Source of the DNA: VAXT01 sp963794605
GTDB lineage: Bacteria; Actinomycetota; Thermoleophilia; Gaiellales; Gaiellaceae
Length of the DNA: 64,000 nt
NCBI GenBank assembly: GCA_963794605.1
Contig: CAWCEN010000003.1
Location: 248,001-312,000 of the forward strand
Direction: 5' to 3'
Part shown: positions 32,879 to 41,770 of the stretch, piece after piece
How the letters are laid out: each line of letters begins with the position of its first letter
Numbering within the stretch: position 1 is the stretch's first letter
The notes under the pieces: generated by a model
What the model saw: only the letters and a program-made list of their open reading frames with translations
Database searches by the model: none
What the model was told of the DNA's origin: nothing
Made by a program: the position numbers and the translations under genes

Positions 32879-34003
32879 TCAGACCGGCGACAGCGGGAGG
32901 ACGTCCTCGAGCGGTGCGTAGTCGAGGTCGTGCGCGTCGGCAACGGCCTCGTAGGTGATCTTGCCGTCGAGCACGTTCACGCCCCGCGCCAGTGCTGGGT
33001 CACGGGCAACCGCCTCGGGGAGGCCGTGCGTCGCAATCGCCTCGACGTACGGGAGCGTCACGTTCGTCAGTGCTTTCGTCGCGGTGATCGGCACCGCGCC
33101 GGGCATGTTCGCGACGCAGTAGTGCGTCACCCCGTCGACGACGTAGACGGGCTCGGAGTGCGTGGTCGGGCGCGACGTCTCGAAGCAGCCGCCCTGGTCG
33201 ATCGCGACGTCCGCAATCACCGAGCCCTCCTTCATCCCGGCGACCATCGCCCGCGTGACGAGCTTCGGCGCAACCGCGCCCGGGATCAGCACCGCCCCGA
33301 TCACGACATCGGCGTGTGCGACTGACTCCTCGATCTGGAGGCTCGACGACATGAGAAGCGTGACCCGGCCGCCCAGCACCTCCTCGAGGTGGCGCATGCG
33401 GTCGATCGAGCGCTCGATGATCGTCACGTTCGCGCCCAGTCCGAGCGCGATGACGGCGGAGTTGTAGCCGACCATTCCTCCGCCGATGACGACGACCTGG
33501 CCCGGTGCGACGCCGGGGACTCCGCCGAGCAAGAGGCCGCGGCCGCCGAGCGGCTTCTCGAGGAAGTAGGCGCCGGCCTGGGCGGCGAGCCTGCCGGCGA
33601 TCTCGCTCATGGGCGCGAGCAGAGGCAAGGCTCTGTTGCTCGTCTCGACGGTCTCGTAGGCGACAGCCGAGATCCCGCTCTCGACGAGCGCGTTCGTGAG
33701 CCCCCTGTCCGCGGCGAGGTGCAGGTACGTGAAGAGGACGAGCCCGTCGCGCAGACGGCTGTACTCGACGTCGATCGGCTCCTTGACCTTGAGCAGGAGC
33801 TCCGCGTCGCCCCAGACGTCGTCGACCGAGACGATGTGCGCGCCCACTGCCTCGTACGCCTCGTCGGGAAACGCGCTGCCTTCTCCGGCGCCCTGCTCGA
33901 CGAGCACGTCATGGCCCGCGTCCGCGAGCTCGCGCGCCCCCGCCGGCGTCAGCGCGACGCGGTATTCGTCGGACTTGATCTCTTTGGCGACGCCGATCTT
34001 CAT
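32879..34003 (-). CDS. ald: Alanine dehydrogenase
   Basis: A 374-aa NAD-dependent L-alanine dehydrogenase (alanine to pyruvate and ammonia, reversible). The N-terminus MKIGVAKEIKSDEYRVALTP carries substrate-binding Arg, and VLLKVKEP has the substrate Lys. The catalytic His is in FTYLHLAAD. The NAD-binding strand is QVVVIGGGMVGYNSAVIALGLGA. The C-terminal part includes HYCVANMPGAVPITATKALTN. Size and motifs are standard. A possible -10 (TAATGT on the minus strand) lies about 13 nt before the ATG. The 128 bp upstream of it, toward the DUF3866 gene, show no further gene. Confidence 0.96.
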   Translation of the reverse strand: MKIGVAKEIKSDEYRVALTPAGARELADAGHDVLVEQGAGEGSAFPDEAYEAVGAHIVSVDDVWGDAELLLKVKEPIDVEYSRLRDGLVLFTYLHLAADRGLTNALVESGISAVAYETVETSNRALPLLAPMSEIAGRLAAQAGAYFLEKPLGGRGLLLGGVPGVAPGQVVVIGGGMVGYNSAVIALGLGANVTIIERSIDRMRHLEEVLGGRVTLLMSSSLQIEESVAHADVVIGAVLIPGAVAPKLVTRAMVAGMKEGSVIADVAIDQGGCFETSRPTTHSEPVYVVDGVTHYCVANMPGAVPITATKALTNVTLPYVEAIATHGLPEAVARDPALARGVNVLDGKITYEAVADAHDLDYAPLEDVLPLSPV

Positions 34004-34131
34004 CGCGAGCCGGGCAACATTACATTTCTCACTCTCGGGGCATTCTCGCTGCAGACACGCGTGATTTACGCGGATAGGATCGAAAGTGGTGGGTGGCTCG
34101 CGGCCGGCCCCGGGTGCAATGTCCGAAAGGG

Positions 34132-35172
34132 TCAGGCCTGCGGGAGACGTTCAATGGGCTTGCGCTCGTCGAGGGCGAAGCGATCTACCCGAGCTTGGCC
34201 CGCGCGAGCCTTGCCCGCCGCGAACGCGGACGCGAAGAACCACGGATCGTCGTCGCCGCCGCGTCCCATGTGCTGGAGCGGCAACCCCTCACACGCGTCC
34301 TGCCAGCCGGACACGTCCACCTCCTCGCGCTTCCCGAGCCAGTCCGGCGCTTCAAGGCCCGCGGGCCACGCGACGGTCCGCCGCCCGATCGCGAGCTCGA
34401 GCACCGCGCGCGTGTGATGGGACACGCCCCGGTGACGCTCCCGCGCGTCACGCTCCGAGACCCGCACCGCGAGCACGGGTGAGCCGCCCAGAGCACTCGC
34501 CGCATTGGCCGCATCCGCAGCCGCCAGCCCTCCGTGGCCGAGCGGCGAGGCAGTACCGACGATGCCAGGACCGATCGAGCAGATCGCGATGTCGAAGCCC
34601 TGCGCCGCCGCCCACGCCAGCGCTGACGCGACCCCGACCGCCTGAGCATCGCCGCCGACAGACGCGCCTGCCGCGATCGCCGTCTCGATGAGCCCAAGCG
34701 CCTTCAACGCGCGAACCGAATCGGAAAGTGCAACCGGCAACGCCCCGCCGGCGAGCTGGACGTACGCCACTCTCACCCCCTCACCCACGCCGGCCGCCGC
34801 CGGGACGACCTGCGAATGGAGCGAACAGCAGACGACCGGCATCCCGCCCAGGCTCTCGGCCAACTCGCCGTCCTCCTCCACGAAGCGCACGGCCGCCTGC
34901 ACGGGCGTGTACGGAAGCGTCATCACGTGAGCACCCGGCGCGGCGCCGAGACCGAGCCCCCGCGTGAGGTTTGCGTGGAGGACGTCGAAACCGCCCGACC
35001 CGAGCCCGAGCTCCCGCGCCTGCACGTTCACGAGCACGTCGTCGCCGACCATGACCGGGCCGGTCAGCCGCGGGTACGCGACGCACGGCTCGCCGTCGAC
35101 CTCGATCCGCGCGAGCCCATCCAACTCCTCGACGATCGCGCTCACGGTCCCGCGCCGCAGGCTAAGCGGCAT
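34132..35172 (-). CDS. DUF3866 family protein
   Basis: A 346-aa protein matching DUF3866, known mainly from actinobacteria and some firmicutes and of unknown function. An N-terminal beta-rich part begins MPLSLRRGTVSAIVEELDGL, with GDDVLVNVQARELGLGSGGF. A Rossmann-like C-terminal part has GMPVVCCSLHSQVVPAAAG, AICSIGPGIVGTASPLGHGG and a conserved RHRGVSHHTRAVLELA. Paired His and Cys residues could bind metal. The ATG overlaps the 3' end of the M20 peptidase gene by 11 bp, so the two are co-translated; a shared pathway is possible but unproven. Confidence 0.88.
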   Translation of the reverse strand: MPLSLRRGTVSAIVEELDGLARIEVDGEPCVAYPRLTGPVMVGDDVLVNVQARELGLGSGGFDVLHANLTRGLGLGAAPGAHVMTLPYTPVQAAVRFVEEDGELAESLGGMPVVCCSLHSQVVPAAAGVGEGVRVAYVQLAGGALPVALSDSVRALKALGLIETAIAAGASVGGDAQAVGVASALAWAAAQGFDIAICSIGPGIVGTASPLGHGGLAAADAANAASALGGSPVLAVRVSERDARERHRGVSHHTRAVLELAIGRRTVAWPAGLEAPDWLGKREEVDVSGWQDACEGLPLQHMGRGGDDDPWFFASAFAAGKARAGQARVDRFALDERKPIERLPQA

Positions 35173-36286
35173 CCGTCTCGCGGGCCACGTCCACGAGCGC
35201 AAGCGTGACGTCGACCATCCGCTCGAGGTCGGCCACCGCGATGTGCTCGTCGGGTGTGTGGATTTCGGCCATGCCGTTCGCCAGATTGACGCAGGCGAGG
35301 CCGCGCTCGTTGAAGACGTTCGCGTCCGCCCCGCCGCCGCTCAGCGTGAAGGACGGCACGAACCCAGACCGCTCGAGCGCCGAGCCGGCGATGCGCACCG
35401 CATCGTCGTCGCGCCTGAACCGATAGCCGTTGTAGCTCTTGTGCACGTTGGTTTCCACCTGGCAGTCCTCGAGGCTCGCCGCGAACGTGATCGACTCGAG
35501 CATCTCGCGCACGAGGTCGGCGAGCCTCTTCGGATCGTGCGAGCGCACGTCGGCGATGAACGTGCACCACTCCGGGACGATGTTGCCGGCGGTTCCGCCA
35601 CTGATCAGCCCGACGTTCGCGGTCGACTCCTCGTCCACGCGCCCGAGTTCGAAGTCAGCGATCGCCTTCGCCGCCGCTGCGATCGCCGAGCGGCCCTCCT
35701 CCGGGTACATGCCCGCGTGCGCGGCGCGTCCGTGCAGCTTCACCTCCATCGAGTGCGAGTACGGCGCACCGAGAATCACTTCCCCGATCGGAGCGGCCTG
35801 GTCGTAGACGTAACCGATCCGCGCGTGCAGGCGTTCGTGGTCGAACGCCGCTGCGCCGTACAGGCCGACCTCCTCCTTCGGCGTGAAGAGCAGCTCGAGC
35901 CCGCCGTGCGGCCGGTTCTCGGCCAGGAGCCGCCGCGTTGCCTCGAGCATGACCGCGACCGCCGACTTGTTGTCAGCGCCGAGGATCGTCCCGGCCGCGT
36001 TGCGGATCACGCCGTCCTCGAGCACGGGGTCGATTCGCGCCTGGGGTGGAACCGTGTCGAGGTGCGCGCAGAGAAAGAGCGGCGTCCCGCCGTCGGTCGC
36101 CTCGACGCGCGCGTACAGATTCCCCGTGTTCGAGTCGATCCGCGAGCCGGCATCGTCCTCGCTTACGTCGAGGCCGAGATCGCGCATGTACTCGGCGACT
36201 AGGTCCGCAACCGCGCGCTCGTCCCCGGGCGGGCTCGGTACCGCGGCGAGCTCGGAGAACAGCGAGACGACGTCGTCGTGCGCCAC
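35162..36286 (-). CDS. M20 family metallopeptidase (PepT/ArgE-like)
   Basis: A 374-aa di-zinc peptidase or deacylase. Metal and catalytic residues are visible in LFLCAHLDTVPP (His, Asp), GADNKSAVAVMLEA (bridging Asp), TPKEEVGLYGA (catalytic Glu and metal Glu), YDQAAPIGE and the final EIHTPDEH (His). The dimerisation domain includes HGRAAHAGMYPEEG. Close relatives act as tripeptide aminopeptidases in the cytosol; related enzymes deacylate amino acids. The start is GTG. The gene lies 19 bp after pyrG on the same strand and overlaps the DUF3866 gene. Confidence 0.9.
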   Translation of the reverse strand: MAHDDVVSLFSELAAVPSPPGDERAVADLVAEYMRDLGLDVSEDDAGSRIDSNTGNLYARVEATDGGTPLFLCAHLDTVPPQARIDPVLEDGVIRNAAGTILGADNKSAVAVMLEATRRLLAENRPHGGLELLFTPKEEVGLYGAAAFDHERLHARIGYVYDQAAPIGEVILGAPYSHSMEVKLHGRAAHAGMYPEEGRSAIAAAAKAIADFELGRVDEESTANVGLISGGTAGNIVPEWCTFIADVRSHDPKRLADLVREMLESITFAASLEDCQVETNVHKSYNGYRFRRDDDAVRIAGSALERSGFVPSFTLSGGGADANVFNERGLACVNLANGMAEIHTPDEHIAVADLERMVDVTLALVDVARETDAA

Positions 36287-36305
36287 GCGGCGATCTTAGG
36301 TCGGA

Positions 36306-37949
36306 CTACGCGCTCGTGACGGCTTGCATCGAGGTGCGGTCTGCCGCACGTGCGGCCGCTGCTCCGACGAACTCGCGGAAGAGCGGCGCCGGCCGTGTGG
36401 GCCGGGACTTGAACTCGGGATGGAACTGGCTCGCCACGAACCACGGGTGGTCGGGCAGCTCGATGATCTCCACGAGGCGGCCGCCCTGGAACGTGCCCGA
36501 GATGACGAGGCCCGCCTTCACGAGCTGGTCGCGGAAGTCGTTGTTGACCTCGTAGCGGTGGCGGTGACGCTCGAGCACGATCGCCTGGCCGCCGTAGGTC
36601 TCGCGCGTGCGCGTTTCATCCGCAAGCTCCACGGCCTGCGCGCCGAGGCGCATCGTCCCGCCCAGATCCTCGATCTCCTTCTGCTCGGGCAGGAGGTCGA
36701 TCACCGCATATGGCGTCTCCGGATCCATCTCGGTCGAGTTGGCACCGTCCAGCCCGACGACATGGCGCGCGAACTCGGAGATCGCGACGTGCATCCCAAG
36801 GCAGATCCCGAGGTACGGAATCCCTCGCTCACGGGCGACCCGGCAGGCGAGGATCTTCCCTTCCCACCCGCGGGAGCCGAACCCGCCGGGGACGAGCACA
36901 CCGTCGACGCCCTCGAGCTCGGCCTCGGCCTCTTCGAGCGACATGCCCTCGGCGTCGATCCAGCTGACGCGGATGCCGCAGCCGTGATGGATGCCTGCGT
37001 GCTTGAGCGCCTCGTGCACGGAGAGGTACGCGTCGTGCAGCTTTACGTACTTTCCGACCAGGCCGATGTTGACTTCGCCGCTGCGCTCGGCGATGCGCTC
37101 GGTGAGCTCGGCCCACTCGCCGAGCTGGGCCGGCTTCGTCGCGAGCCCGAGCTTCTCGCACACCATCTCGTCGAGCCCCTCGGCCTGGAGCTCCTCCGGA
37201 ACGAGGTAGACGTCCGGCACGTCGCGGTTCACGACGACCGCCTGCGGCTCGAGGTCGGCGAACATCGCGATCTTGTCGCGCAGGTCGGTCGCGAGCTCGT
37301 CCTTCGTGCGGCAGACGACGATGTCGGGGTGGATTCCGATTCGGCGTAGCTCGTTCACGGAGTGCTGCGTCGGCTTCGTCTTCAGCTCGCCGGCCGAATC
37401 GACGAACGGCACGTACGTGACGTGGAGGTAGAGCACGTTCTCCGGGCCGGCTTCGCGTCTGAACTGGCGGATCGCCTCGAGGAACGGCAACGACTCGATG
37501 TCGCCGACGGTCCCACCCACCTCGCTGATCACGACGTCCGTCGGCGTGGCGTCGGACGCGCGGCGGATCCGCTCCTTGATCTCGTTCGTGATGTGCGGAA
37601 TCACCTGCACGGTCGAGCCGAGGTACTCGCCCTTCCGCTCCTTGCGCAGCACCGCGTACCAGATCGAGCCTGAGGTGTGGTTCGCGTTGCGCGAGAGGTT
37701 CTCGTCGACGAAGCGCTCGTAGTGGCCGATGTCGAGGTCGGTCTCAGCCCCGTCCTCGGTCACGAACACCTCGCCGTGCTGGAACGGGCTCATCGTCCCG
37801 GGGTCGACGTTGATGTACGGATCGAACTTCTGTACCTGCACGCTCAGGCCGCGCGACTTGAGCAGGCGCCCGAGCGACGCCGCGGTGATGCCTTTCCCGA
37901 GGGACGAGACGACCCCGCCCGTGACGAAGACGTATTTCGTCGGCGTCAC
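36306..37949 (-). CDS. pyrG: CTP synthase
   Basis: A 547-aa CTP synthase (UTP + ATP + glutamine to CTP). The amidoligase domain begins KYVFVTGGVVSSLGKGITAASLGRLL (P-loop) and has DPYINVDPGTMSPFQHGEV. The C-terminal class I glutamine amidotransferase domain carries the nucleophile in PYLGICLGMHVAISEFAR and the His-Glu pair in FHPEFKSRP. A UTP/CTP feedback loop (SEVGGTVGDIESLPF) is intact. The ATG overlaps the TGA of the GT2–PNPT gene (ATGA), placing pyrG in the same transcript as mctB, as in mycobacteria where mctB and pyrG are neighbours. Confidence 0.98.
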   Translation of the reverse strand: MTPTKYVFVTGGVVSSLGKGITAASLGRLLKSRGLSVQVQKFDPYINVDPGTMSPFQHGEVFVTEDGAETDLDIGHYERFVDENLSRNANHTSGSIWYAVLRKERKGEYLGSTVQVIPHITNEIKERIRRASDATPTDVVISEVGGTVGDIESLPFLEAIRQFRREAGPENVLYLHVTYVPFVDSAGELKTKPTQHSVNELRRIGIHPDIVVCRTKDELATDLRDKIAMFADLEPQAVVVNRDVPDVYLVPEELQAEGLDEMVCEKLGLATKPAQLGEWAELTERIAERSGEVNIGLVGKYVKLHDAYLSVHEALKHAGIHHGCGIRVSWIDAEGMSLEEAEAELEGVDGVLVPGGFGSRGWEGKILACRVARERGIPYLGICLGMHVAISEFARHVVGLDGANSTEMDPETPYAVIDLLPEQKEIEDLGGTMRLGAQAVELADETRTRETYGGQAIVLERHRHRYEVNNDFRDQLVKAGLVISGTFQGGRLVEIIELPDHPWFVASQFHPEFKSRPTRPAPLFREFVGAAAARAADRTSMQAVTSA

Positions 37950-39157
37950 GCCGGCCGCCCGAGGCGATCGAGCGTGCGGATCCCCGGCGTGCGCTCGATC
38001 AGCGCGCCGAGAGAGCGACGTTCACCGAGGAGGGTCAGCGCGGCCAGCGCCCCGATCGCCAGCCAGCGGCTTCGTCCCGTGAGTCGACTCACGGAACTCA
38101 AGCCTAGCATCGCGCCCAGCGCGTTCGACCCTGCGTCTCCGAGCATCACCTTCTCGCGGAGATCGTATGGCAGCAGGAAGACGGCGCTTCGAGTCGGTGC
38201 TCCAACGACGACCGCCGCGGCGAGATAAGCCTTCAGCGCGCGGCCCGGGCGCGTGTCGAGCTGGTTCACGAAGTTGGCGGTGAGCCCGACGAGGAGCGCG
38301 CCCGAGAGCTTGCGCGTGGCGACGAGCCCCACGAGCGGGATGCCGACGAGCTTGAGGACGCCGGTCGTGTTGCCCGTGCGCAGGTGTCGTTGGAAGCCTC
38401 GCTCCGGCCCGGACCACAGGTCGTCGGCAAGGCCGATCGCGGCGACCGCGACGACCGCCGGGTCGCGACGGAGCGCGAGCGTCCACCCGACGAGGGGCAA
38501 ACGCAGCCCTCTGTGGTTGACGGCGAGCGGGCCCGACGCCAGGACCGCGTCGACGAGCTGGCGGCCTCGATGGACGAAGCCGCGGACGTCGGGTCTGGTC
38601 TCGGAGTGTGAGAGCGGGAGCACGAGCTCCGACACGCTCAGGCCCGCTCGGGCAGCGTCGATCGTCATGCGCACTTCGCAGCCGAAGCCGGCCGCGAGGG
38701 GGAACGTCCGCTCGCGCGCAGCCGCGCTCAGGTGGCGCTGGCCCGAGAGCGGCTCGCGCGCCTGGAACCCGGAGAGCGAGTGGATCAGCTTGTGTGCCAC
38801 CGCCTTCGCGATGCCGAAGCCTCCGCCACGGCGCTCGGCGAACGCCGCGATCGTCAGGTCATCGCCGTTGCGGGTGAGCGGCCCGAGATCTCCGACGAGA
38901 TCGGCGTCGGCGAGCACGAGCGACCCGGGCGGAGCGGCCCGCTCGCCGAGCGTGAGCGCCTGTCCCTTGCCTTGCCTGGGCAGTTTCAGCACCCGCGCGC
39001 CGGCCCGCTCGGCCTTCTCAGCGGTCGCGTCGCGCGATCCGTCGTCGGCGACGATCACCTCGGCTTCGGGGAACTGCTCCCGGAGCGCCGCCACCGTCGT
39101 CGCGATCGTGCCCTCCTCGTCGCGGGCGGCGACGAGGACCGCGGCGGGGTCAGCCAC
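37946..39157 (-). CDS. Fusion of family 2 glycosyltransferase and PNPT (MraY/WecA-like) membrane domain
   Basis: 403 aa. Residues 1-200 form a GT2 domain: AAVLVAARDEEGTIATTV, VIVADDGSRD (D38/D39) and the DxD-like VLADADL (84-86), with a QGKGQALTLG loop. From about 205, hydrophobic segments carry PNPT-like motifs: IGLADDLWSG (D245/D246), RHLRTGNTTGVLKL, NFVNQLDTRPGRA (N295, N298, D301) and VMLGDAGSN (D341). PNPT enzymes transfer phospho-sugars to undecaprenyl phosphate. The protein is short for a full PNPT (about 200 instead of 320 residues). The GTG overlaps the mctB stop. An envelope glycan role alongside SteA/MctB is inferred. Confidence 0.8.
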   Translation of the reverse strand: MADPAAVLVAARDEEGTIATTVAALREQFPEAEVIVADDGSRDATAEKAERAGARVLKLPRQGKGQALTLGERAAPPGSLVLADADLVGDLGPLTRNGDDLTIAAFAERRGGGFGIAKAVAHKLIHSLSGFQAREPLSGQRHLSAAARERTFPLAAGFGCEVRMTIDAARAGLSVSELVLPLSHSETRPDVRGFVHRGRQLVDAVLASGPLAVNHRGLRLPLVGWTLALRRDPAVVAVAAIGLADDLWSGPERGFQRHLRTGNTTGVLKLVGIPLVGLVATRKLSGALLVGLTANFVNQLDTRPGRALKAYLAAAVVVGAPTRSAVFLLPYDLREKVMLGDAGSNALGAMLGLSSVSRLTGRSRWLAIGALAALTLLGERRSLGALIERTPGIRTLDRLGRPA

Positions 39158-40019
39158 CCGGTTGCGCTTCGATCGGGGGCACGATCCCGTCGTCGGCGCC
39201 GGCCTTGAGGCCGTAGTTCCCAGCCGAGCCTCCGGCGAGGAGCAGCGCGAGCGCGAGCCGTCCCGCCGGCGCGTCGATGTCGTCCACGGTCGACATCCCG
39301 TCCTCGCTCCAGGTCGGCACCGCCGACCGGCTGACATCGGATGGCTCGACGCCGATTGCCGGGACCGCCGCGTCGCCCAGGCCCGCGTAGACGCCCGAGA
39401 GGAAGGCCGCCGTGGCCCCGCTCTGCGGCTTGACCGTGCGCGCAACGACGACGCCGTCGACCGGCCTGCGGAAGCTGCCGGCCTTCTCCTCGACGAGCTG
39501 CGACGTGAGCGCGTCCCAGACCGGCGTGTCGCCTCCGTTCACGAGCTCGTGCGCGAACTCGCGTCCGAGGCCGTCGAGGCCCGAAGTCTTGTACTGGGCC
39601 AGATCGCCGTCGAGGTGCCCATCGAGGTTCGTCGGGTCGATCGGGACCTTGAGCGCTCGGAGTCGCATCGGCGCTGGGCCGCCGGCATCGGAGACGGCCT
39701 GTTCGATCTGCTGCATCACTCCGGCGTCGACTGGGCCGACGAAGAGCACAGCGACGCGCTTCCCGGGCAGCCGGTCCGCGACCAGCATCGGGTATGCGTT
39801 CTTGATGAACGCGCGGACCGCCGTGTGCTCGCGGGAGACCTTGGCTCGGCCCTCGCTCGCGGCGTCGAGCTGCGCTTCGAGCCTGTTGACGTCGCTCTTC
39901 AGGCTCTGCTTCTCGGCGTCATCGACTTTTCCGCTCATGGCGACGCCGACGAGGATGCCGATCACGAGCGCGACGAAGACGGCGGCGAGGGATGCAACGT
40001 GGTAGCGGAGATCGAACAT
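39150..40019 (-). CDS. mctB: MctB/SteB family envelope protein
   Basis: A 289-aa protein with an N-terminal TM anchor (YHVASLAAVFVALVIGILVGVAMSG), a coiled coil at about 33-65 (DDAEKQSLKSDVNRLEAQLDAA) and an extracytoplasmic alpha/beta domain (GKRVAVLFVGPVDAGVMQQI, DGVVVARTVKPQSGATAAFL). This matches the DUF3186 family. The mycobacterial member MctB was linked to copper, and the corynebacterial SteB works with SteA in cell separation. Its stop overlaps the start of the GT2–PNPT gene. Position between steA and pyrG is conserved, apart from the extra SRPBCC and GT genes here. Confidence 0.9.
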   Translation of the reverse strand: MFDLRYHVASLAAVFVALVIGILVGVAMSGKVDDAEKQSLKSDVNRLEAQLDAASEGRAKVSREHTAVRAFIKNAYPMLVADRLPGKRVAVLFVGPVDAGVMQQIEQAVSDAGGPAPMRLRALKVPIDPTNLDGHLDGDLAQYKTSGLDGLGREFAHELVNGGDTPVWDALTSQLVEEKAGSFRRPVDGVVVARTVKPQSGATAAFLSGVYAGLGDAAVPAIGVEPSDVSRSAVPTWSEDGMSTVDDIDAPAGRLALALLLAGGSAGNYGLKAGADDGIVPPIEAQPGG

Positions 40020-40025
40020 GGGCCT

Positions 40026-40454
40026 CTACAGAGTGGCAGCAGTCTGGCAAAGGGCGTGCAGTCGGGCGAGCGCTTGGCGGGGCAGTGGTCGCAGGCCCTC
40101 GAGTATTGCGCGGGCGCCGGGACTGTCGATGGTCAGGGTCGCGCGGGTCATGCCTTCGGCGGCCGGCTCGAGCAGGAGCTCGGCGGTGAAGCGCTGCTGG
40201 ACGTCGTGCCAGGCGAGGCGGTGCTCGGACTCGACGGCGGTGATGACGAGGGTGCCCACCGACTCGGGTCGGCGGAGCAGGCCGATCGACCCACCCCGGA
40301 CGACCTCCCAGCGGGCCCCTTCGGCGAGGCCGCGCCGATCGGGGCGGATCGACGCGTAGGCCGGCCACCAGTCGGCGAGGTGCTGCGGCTCGGCGAGGAG
40401 CGTCCAGACTTCGGGTCGGGTCGCGATCAGCTCGGTGTGGGCCTCGATGCGCAC
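40026..40454 (-). CDS. SRPBCC superfamily (polyketide cyclase/START-like) protein
   Basis: A 142-aa helix-grip protein: an N-terminal strand MRIEAHTELIATRPEVWTLLAEPQHLADWWPAY, a central antiparallel sheet (GTLVITAVESEHRLAWHD, FTAELLLEPAAEGMTRATLT) and a long C-terminal helix (RQALARLHALCQTAA). Such proteins bind lipids or other hydrophobic ligands; the ligand is not predictable. The gene has a GTG start and ends six bases before mctB. It interrupts the usual steA–mctB pair, and the gap between it and steA contains palindromic repeat copy B, which may mark an insertion point. Confidence 0.8.
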   Translation of the reverse strand: MRIEAHTELIATRPEVWTLLAEPQHLADWWPAYASIRPDRRGLAEGARWEVVRGGSIGLLRRPESVGTLVITAVESEHRLAWHDVQQRFTAELLLEPAAEGMTRATLTIDSPGARAILEGLRPLPRQALARLHALCQTAATL

Positions 40455-40516
40455 GGCTCGGTGATTGTCACGATTCCGGCGCCATCCCGGACTGCGCTTC
40501 CCACGTCTCCCGATCC

Positions 40517-40584
40517 CTGGGGAAACCTCCCGGTTTCCCCAGACCCCTTCCCCGGGTCCGCTTCGCGGACAGGCGCTTCGCGCC
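40517..40584. repeat. Multi-hairpin palindromic element (copy B)
   Basis: Three perfect hairpins. 40517-40542 has arms CTGGGGAAACC/GGTTTCCCCAG and loop TCCC. 40556-40570 is GTCCGC TTC GCGGAC. 40572-40584 is GGCGC TTC GCGCC. Order, loop sequence and the 39-nt spacing between the first two hairpin starts equal those of copy A inside dnaE2. Differences between copies are compensated in the stems (GGGGGAACC versus GGGGAAACC with matching partner changes). Located in the 170-bp gap between steA and the SRPBCC gene. Confidence 0.8.
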
Positions 40585-40624
40585 GGGAGGAGGTCGGGGG
40601 TACCGGTCCGAAGCCGTGTGCCGC

Positions 40625-41770
40625 CTAGCGAAGGCCGACGAGTTCGAGGAGCCGCGTTCCGAGCAGGTCGAAGAGCTCACGGAGGTCCGGCGAGACGAGG
40701 ACCGCGACCACGATTGCGCCCAGGCCCGCGGCCGTGAACCCCACGAGCGGCCAGACGCCGACTTGCCGGCTGACGAGCCGCGAGACGCCTTTCGCGTCGA
40801 CGAGCAGCTCCCCCACTCTGAGTCGCGTCAGGAACGTCGACGACATCCCGGCCCGGTTCCGTTCGAGGAACTCGATCATGTTGAAGTGCGTCCCGACGGC
40901 GACGATCAGCTCGGCGCCCTTTTCGTACGCGAGCAGAAGCGCCACGTCCTCGCTGATGCCTGCAGCCGGAACGACCACGTATTCCACCCCGAGGCGCTCA
41001 GCCCGCTCCGCGCCCGGCGCATCGCCCGCCTCGTACGCGTGGATCAGGAGCTCCGCCCCACTCCGGAGGGCGGGATCCGACACCGAGTCCATGTCGCCGA
41101 CGATCACGTCCGGCCGGTACCCGGCCTCGAGCAGCGCGTCGGCGCCGCCATCGACCGCGATCAACACCGGCTTGAAGTCACGGATGTACGGCCGTACGAT
41201 CCTCAGGTCGCGCTTGTGCCCCGGCCCGCGGGCGACGACGAGCGCGTGGCGGTCGCGAAAACGCGTCCGCAACGGCGGAAAGTCGATCCCCTCCGAGAGA
41301 AACCGTCCTTCCTCGCGCAGGTAGCGCATCGTGTTGTCCGCGAACGATTCGAGCGCCTCGGTGACCCGGGTCTGCTGCTCGGCGAGCACCGCCGCGAGCT
41401 CCTCCGTCTCGAGGGCCCGCCCCGTCGCGACGCACGTGCCGTTGCGATAGAGGCTCGATCCGCGCACGGTCAGCAGCTCACCGTCGTCGACCTCGTCGAA
41501 CAGCGCCGAGCCCTGCGCGTCGATCAGCCGAACACCGCCGCGCACCAGGAGGAGCGGCCCCGGGTTCGGGAACCGTCCGGTCTGGGACGGCGCCACGTTC
41601 ACGACCACGCGCACACCTGACTCGATCAGCTCCTCGGCCGAGACCCGGTCGAGATCGGTGTGATCGATGATGGCGATGTCGTCCGGTCCCAGCCGGCGTG
41701 CGAGGTTCTTGGTCCGGCGGTCGAGCCGTGCCGGCCCCGTGTGCTCGACGAACGATCTCAGCGTGGTCAT
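40625..41770 (-). CDS. steA: SteA family cell-separation protein (thiamin pyrophosphokinase-like fold)
   Basis: A 381-aa protein. The N-terminal part has LARRLGPDDIAIIDHTDLDRVSAEELI. The central domain resembles thiamin pyrophosphokinase (PVLIAVDGGADALLEAGYRPDVIVGDMDSVSD). The C-terminus has one TM segment (about 337-360, VGFTAAGLGAIVVAVLVSPD) with a short tail. This fits SteA, described in corynebacteria as a cytokinetic-ring protein that with SteB controls septal peptidoglycan splitting. The ATG overlaps the recN TGA (ATGA). The TPK-like catalytic acids GDMDS are kept, but whether it has enzyme activity is unknown. Confidence 0.9.
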   Translation of the reverse strand: MTTLRSFVEHTGPARLDRRTKNLARRLGPDDIAIIDHTDLDRVSAEELIESGVRVVVNVAPSQTGRFPNPGPLLLVRGGVRLIDAQGSALFDEVDDGELLTVRGSSLYRNGTCVATGRALETEELAAVLAEQQTRVTEALESFADNTMRYLREEGRFLSEGIDFPPLRTRFRDRHALVVARGPGHKRDLRIVRPYIRDFKPVLIAVDGGADALLEAGYRPDVIVGDMDSVSDPALRSGAELLIHAYEAGDAPGAERAERLGVEYVVVPAAGISEDVALLLAYEKGAELIVAVGTHFNMIEFLERNRAGMSSTFLTRLRVGELLVDAKGVSRLVSRQVGVWPLVGFTAAGLGAIVVAVLVSPDLRELFDLLGTRLLELVGLR

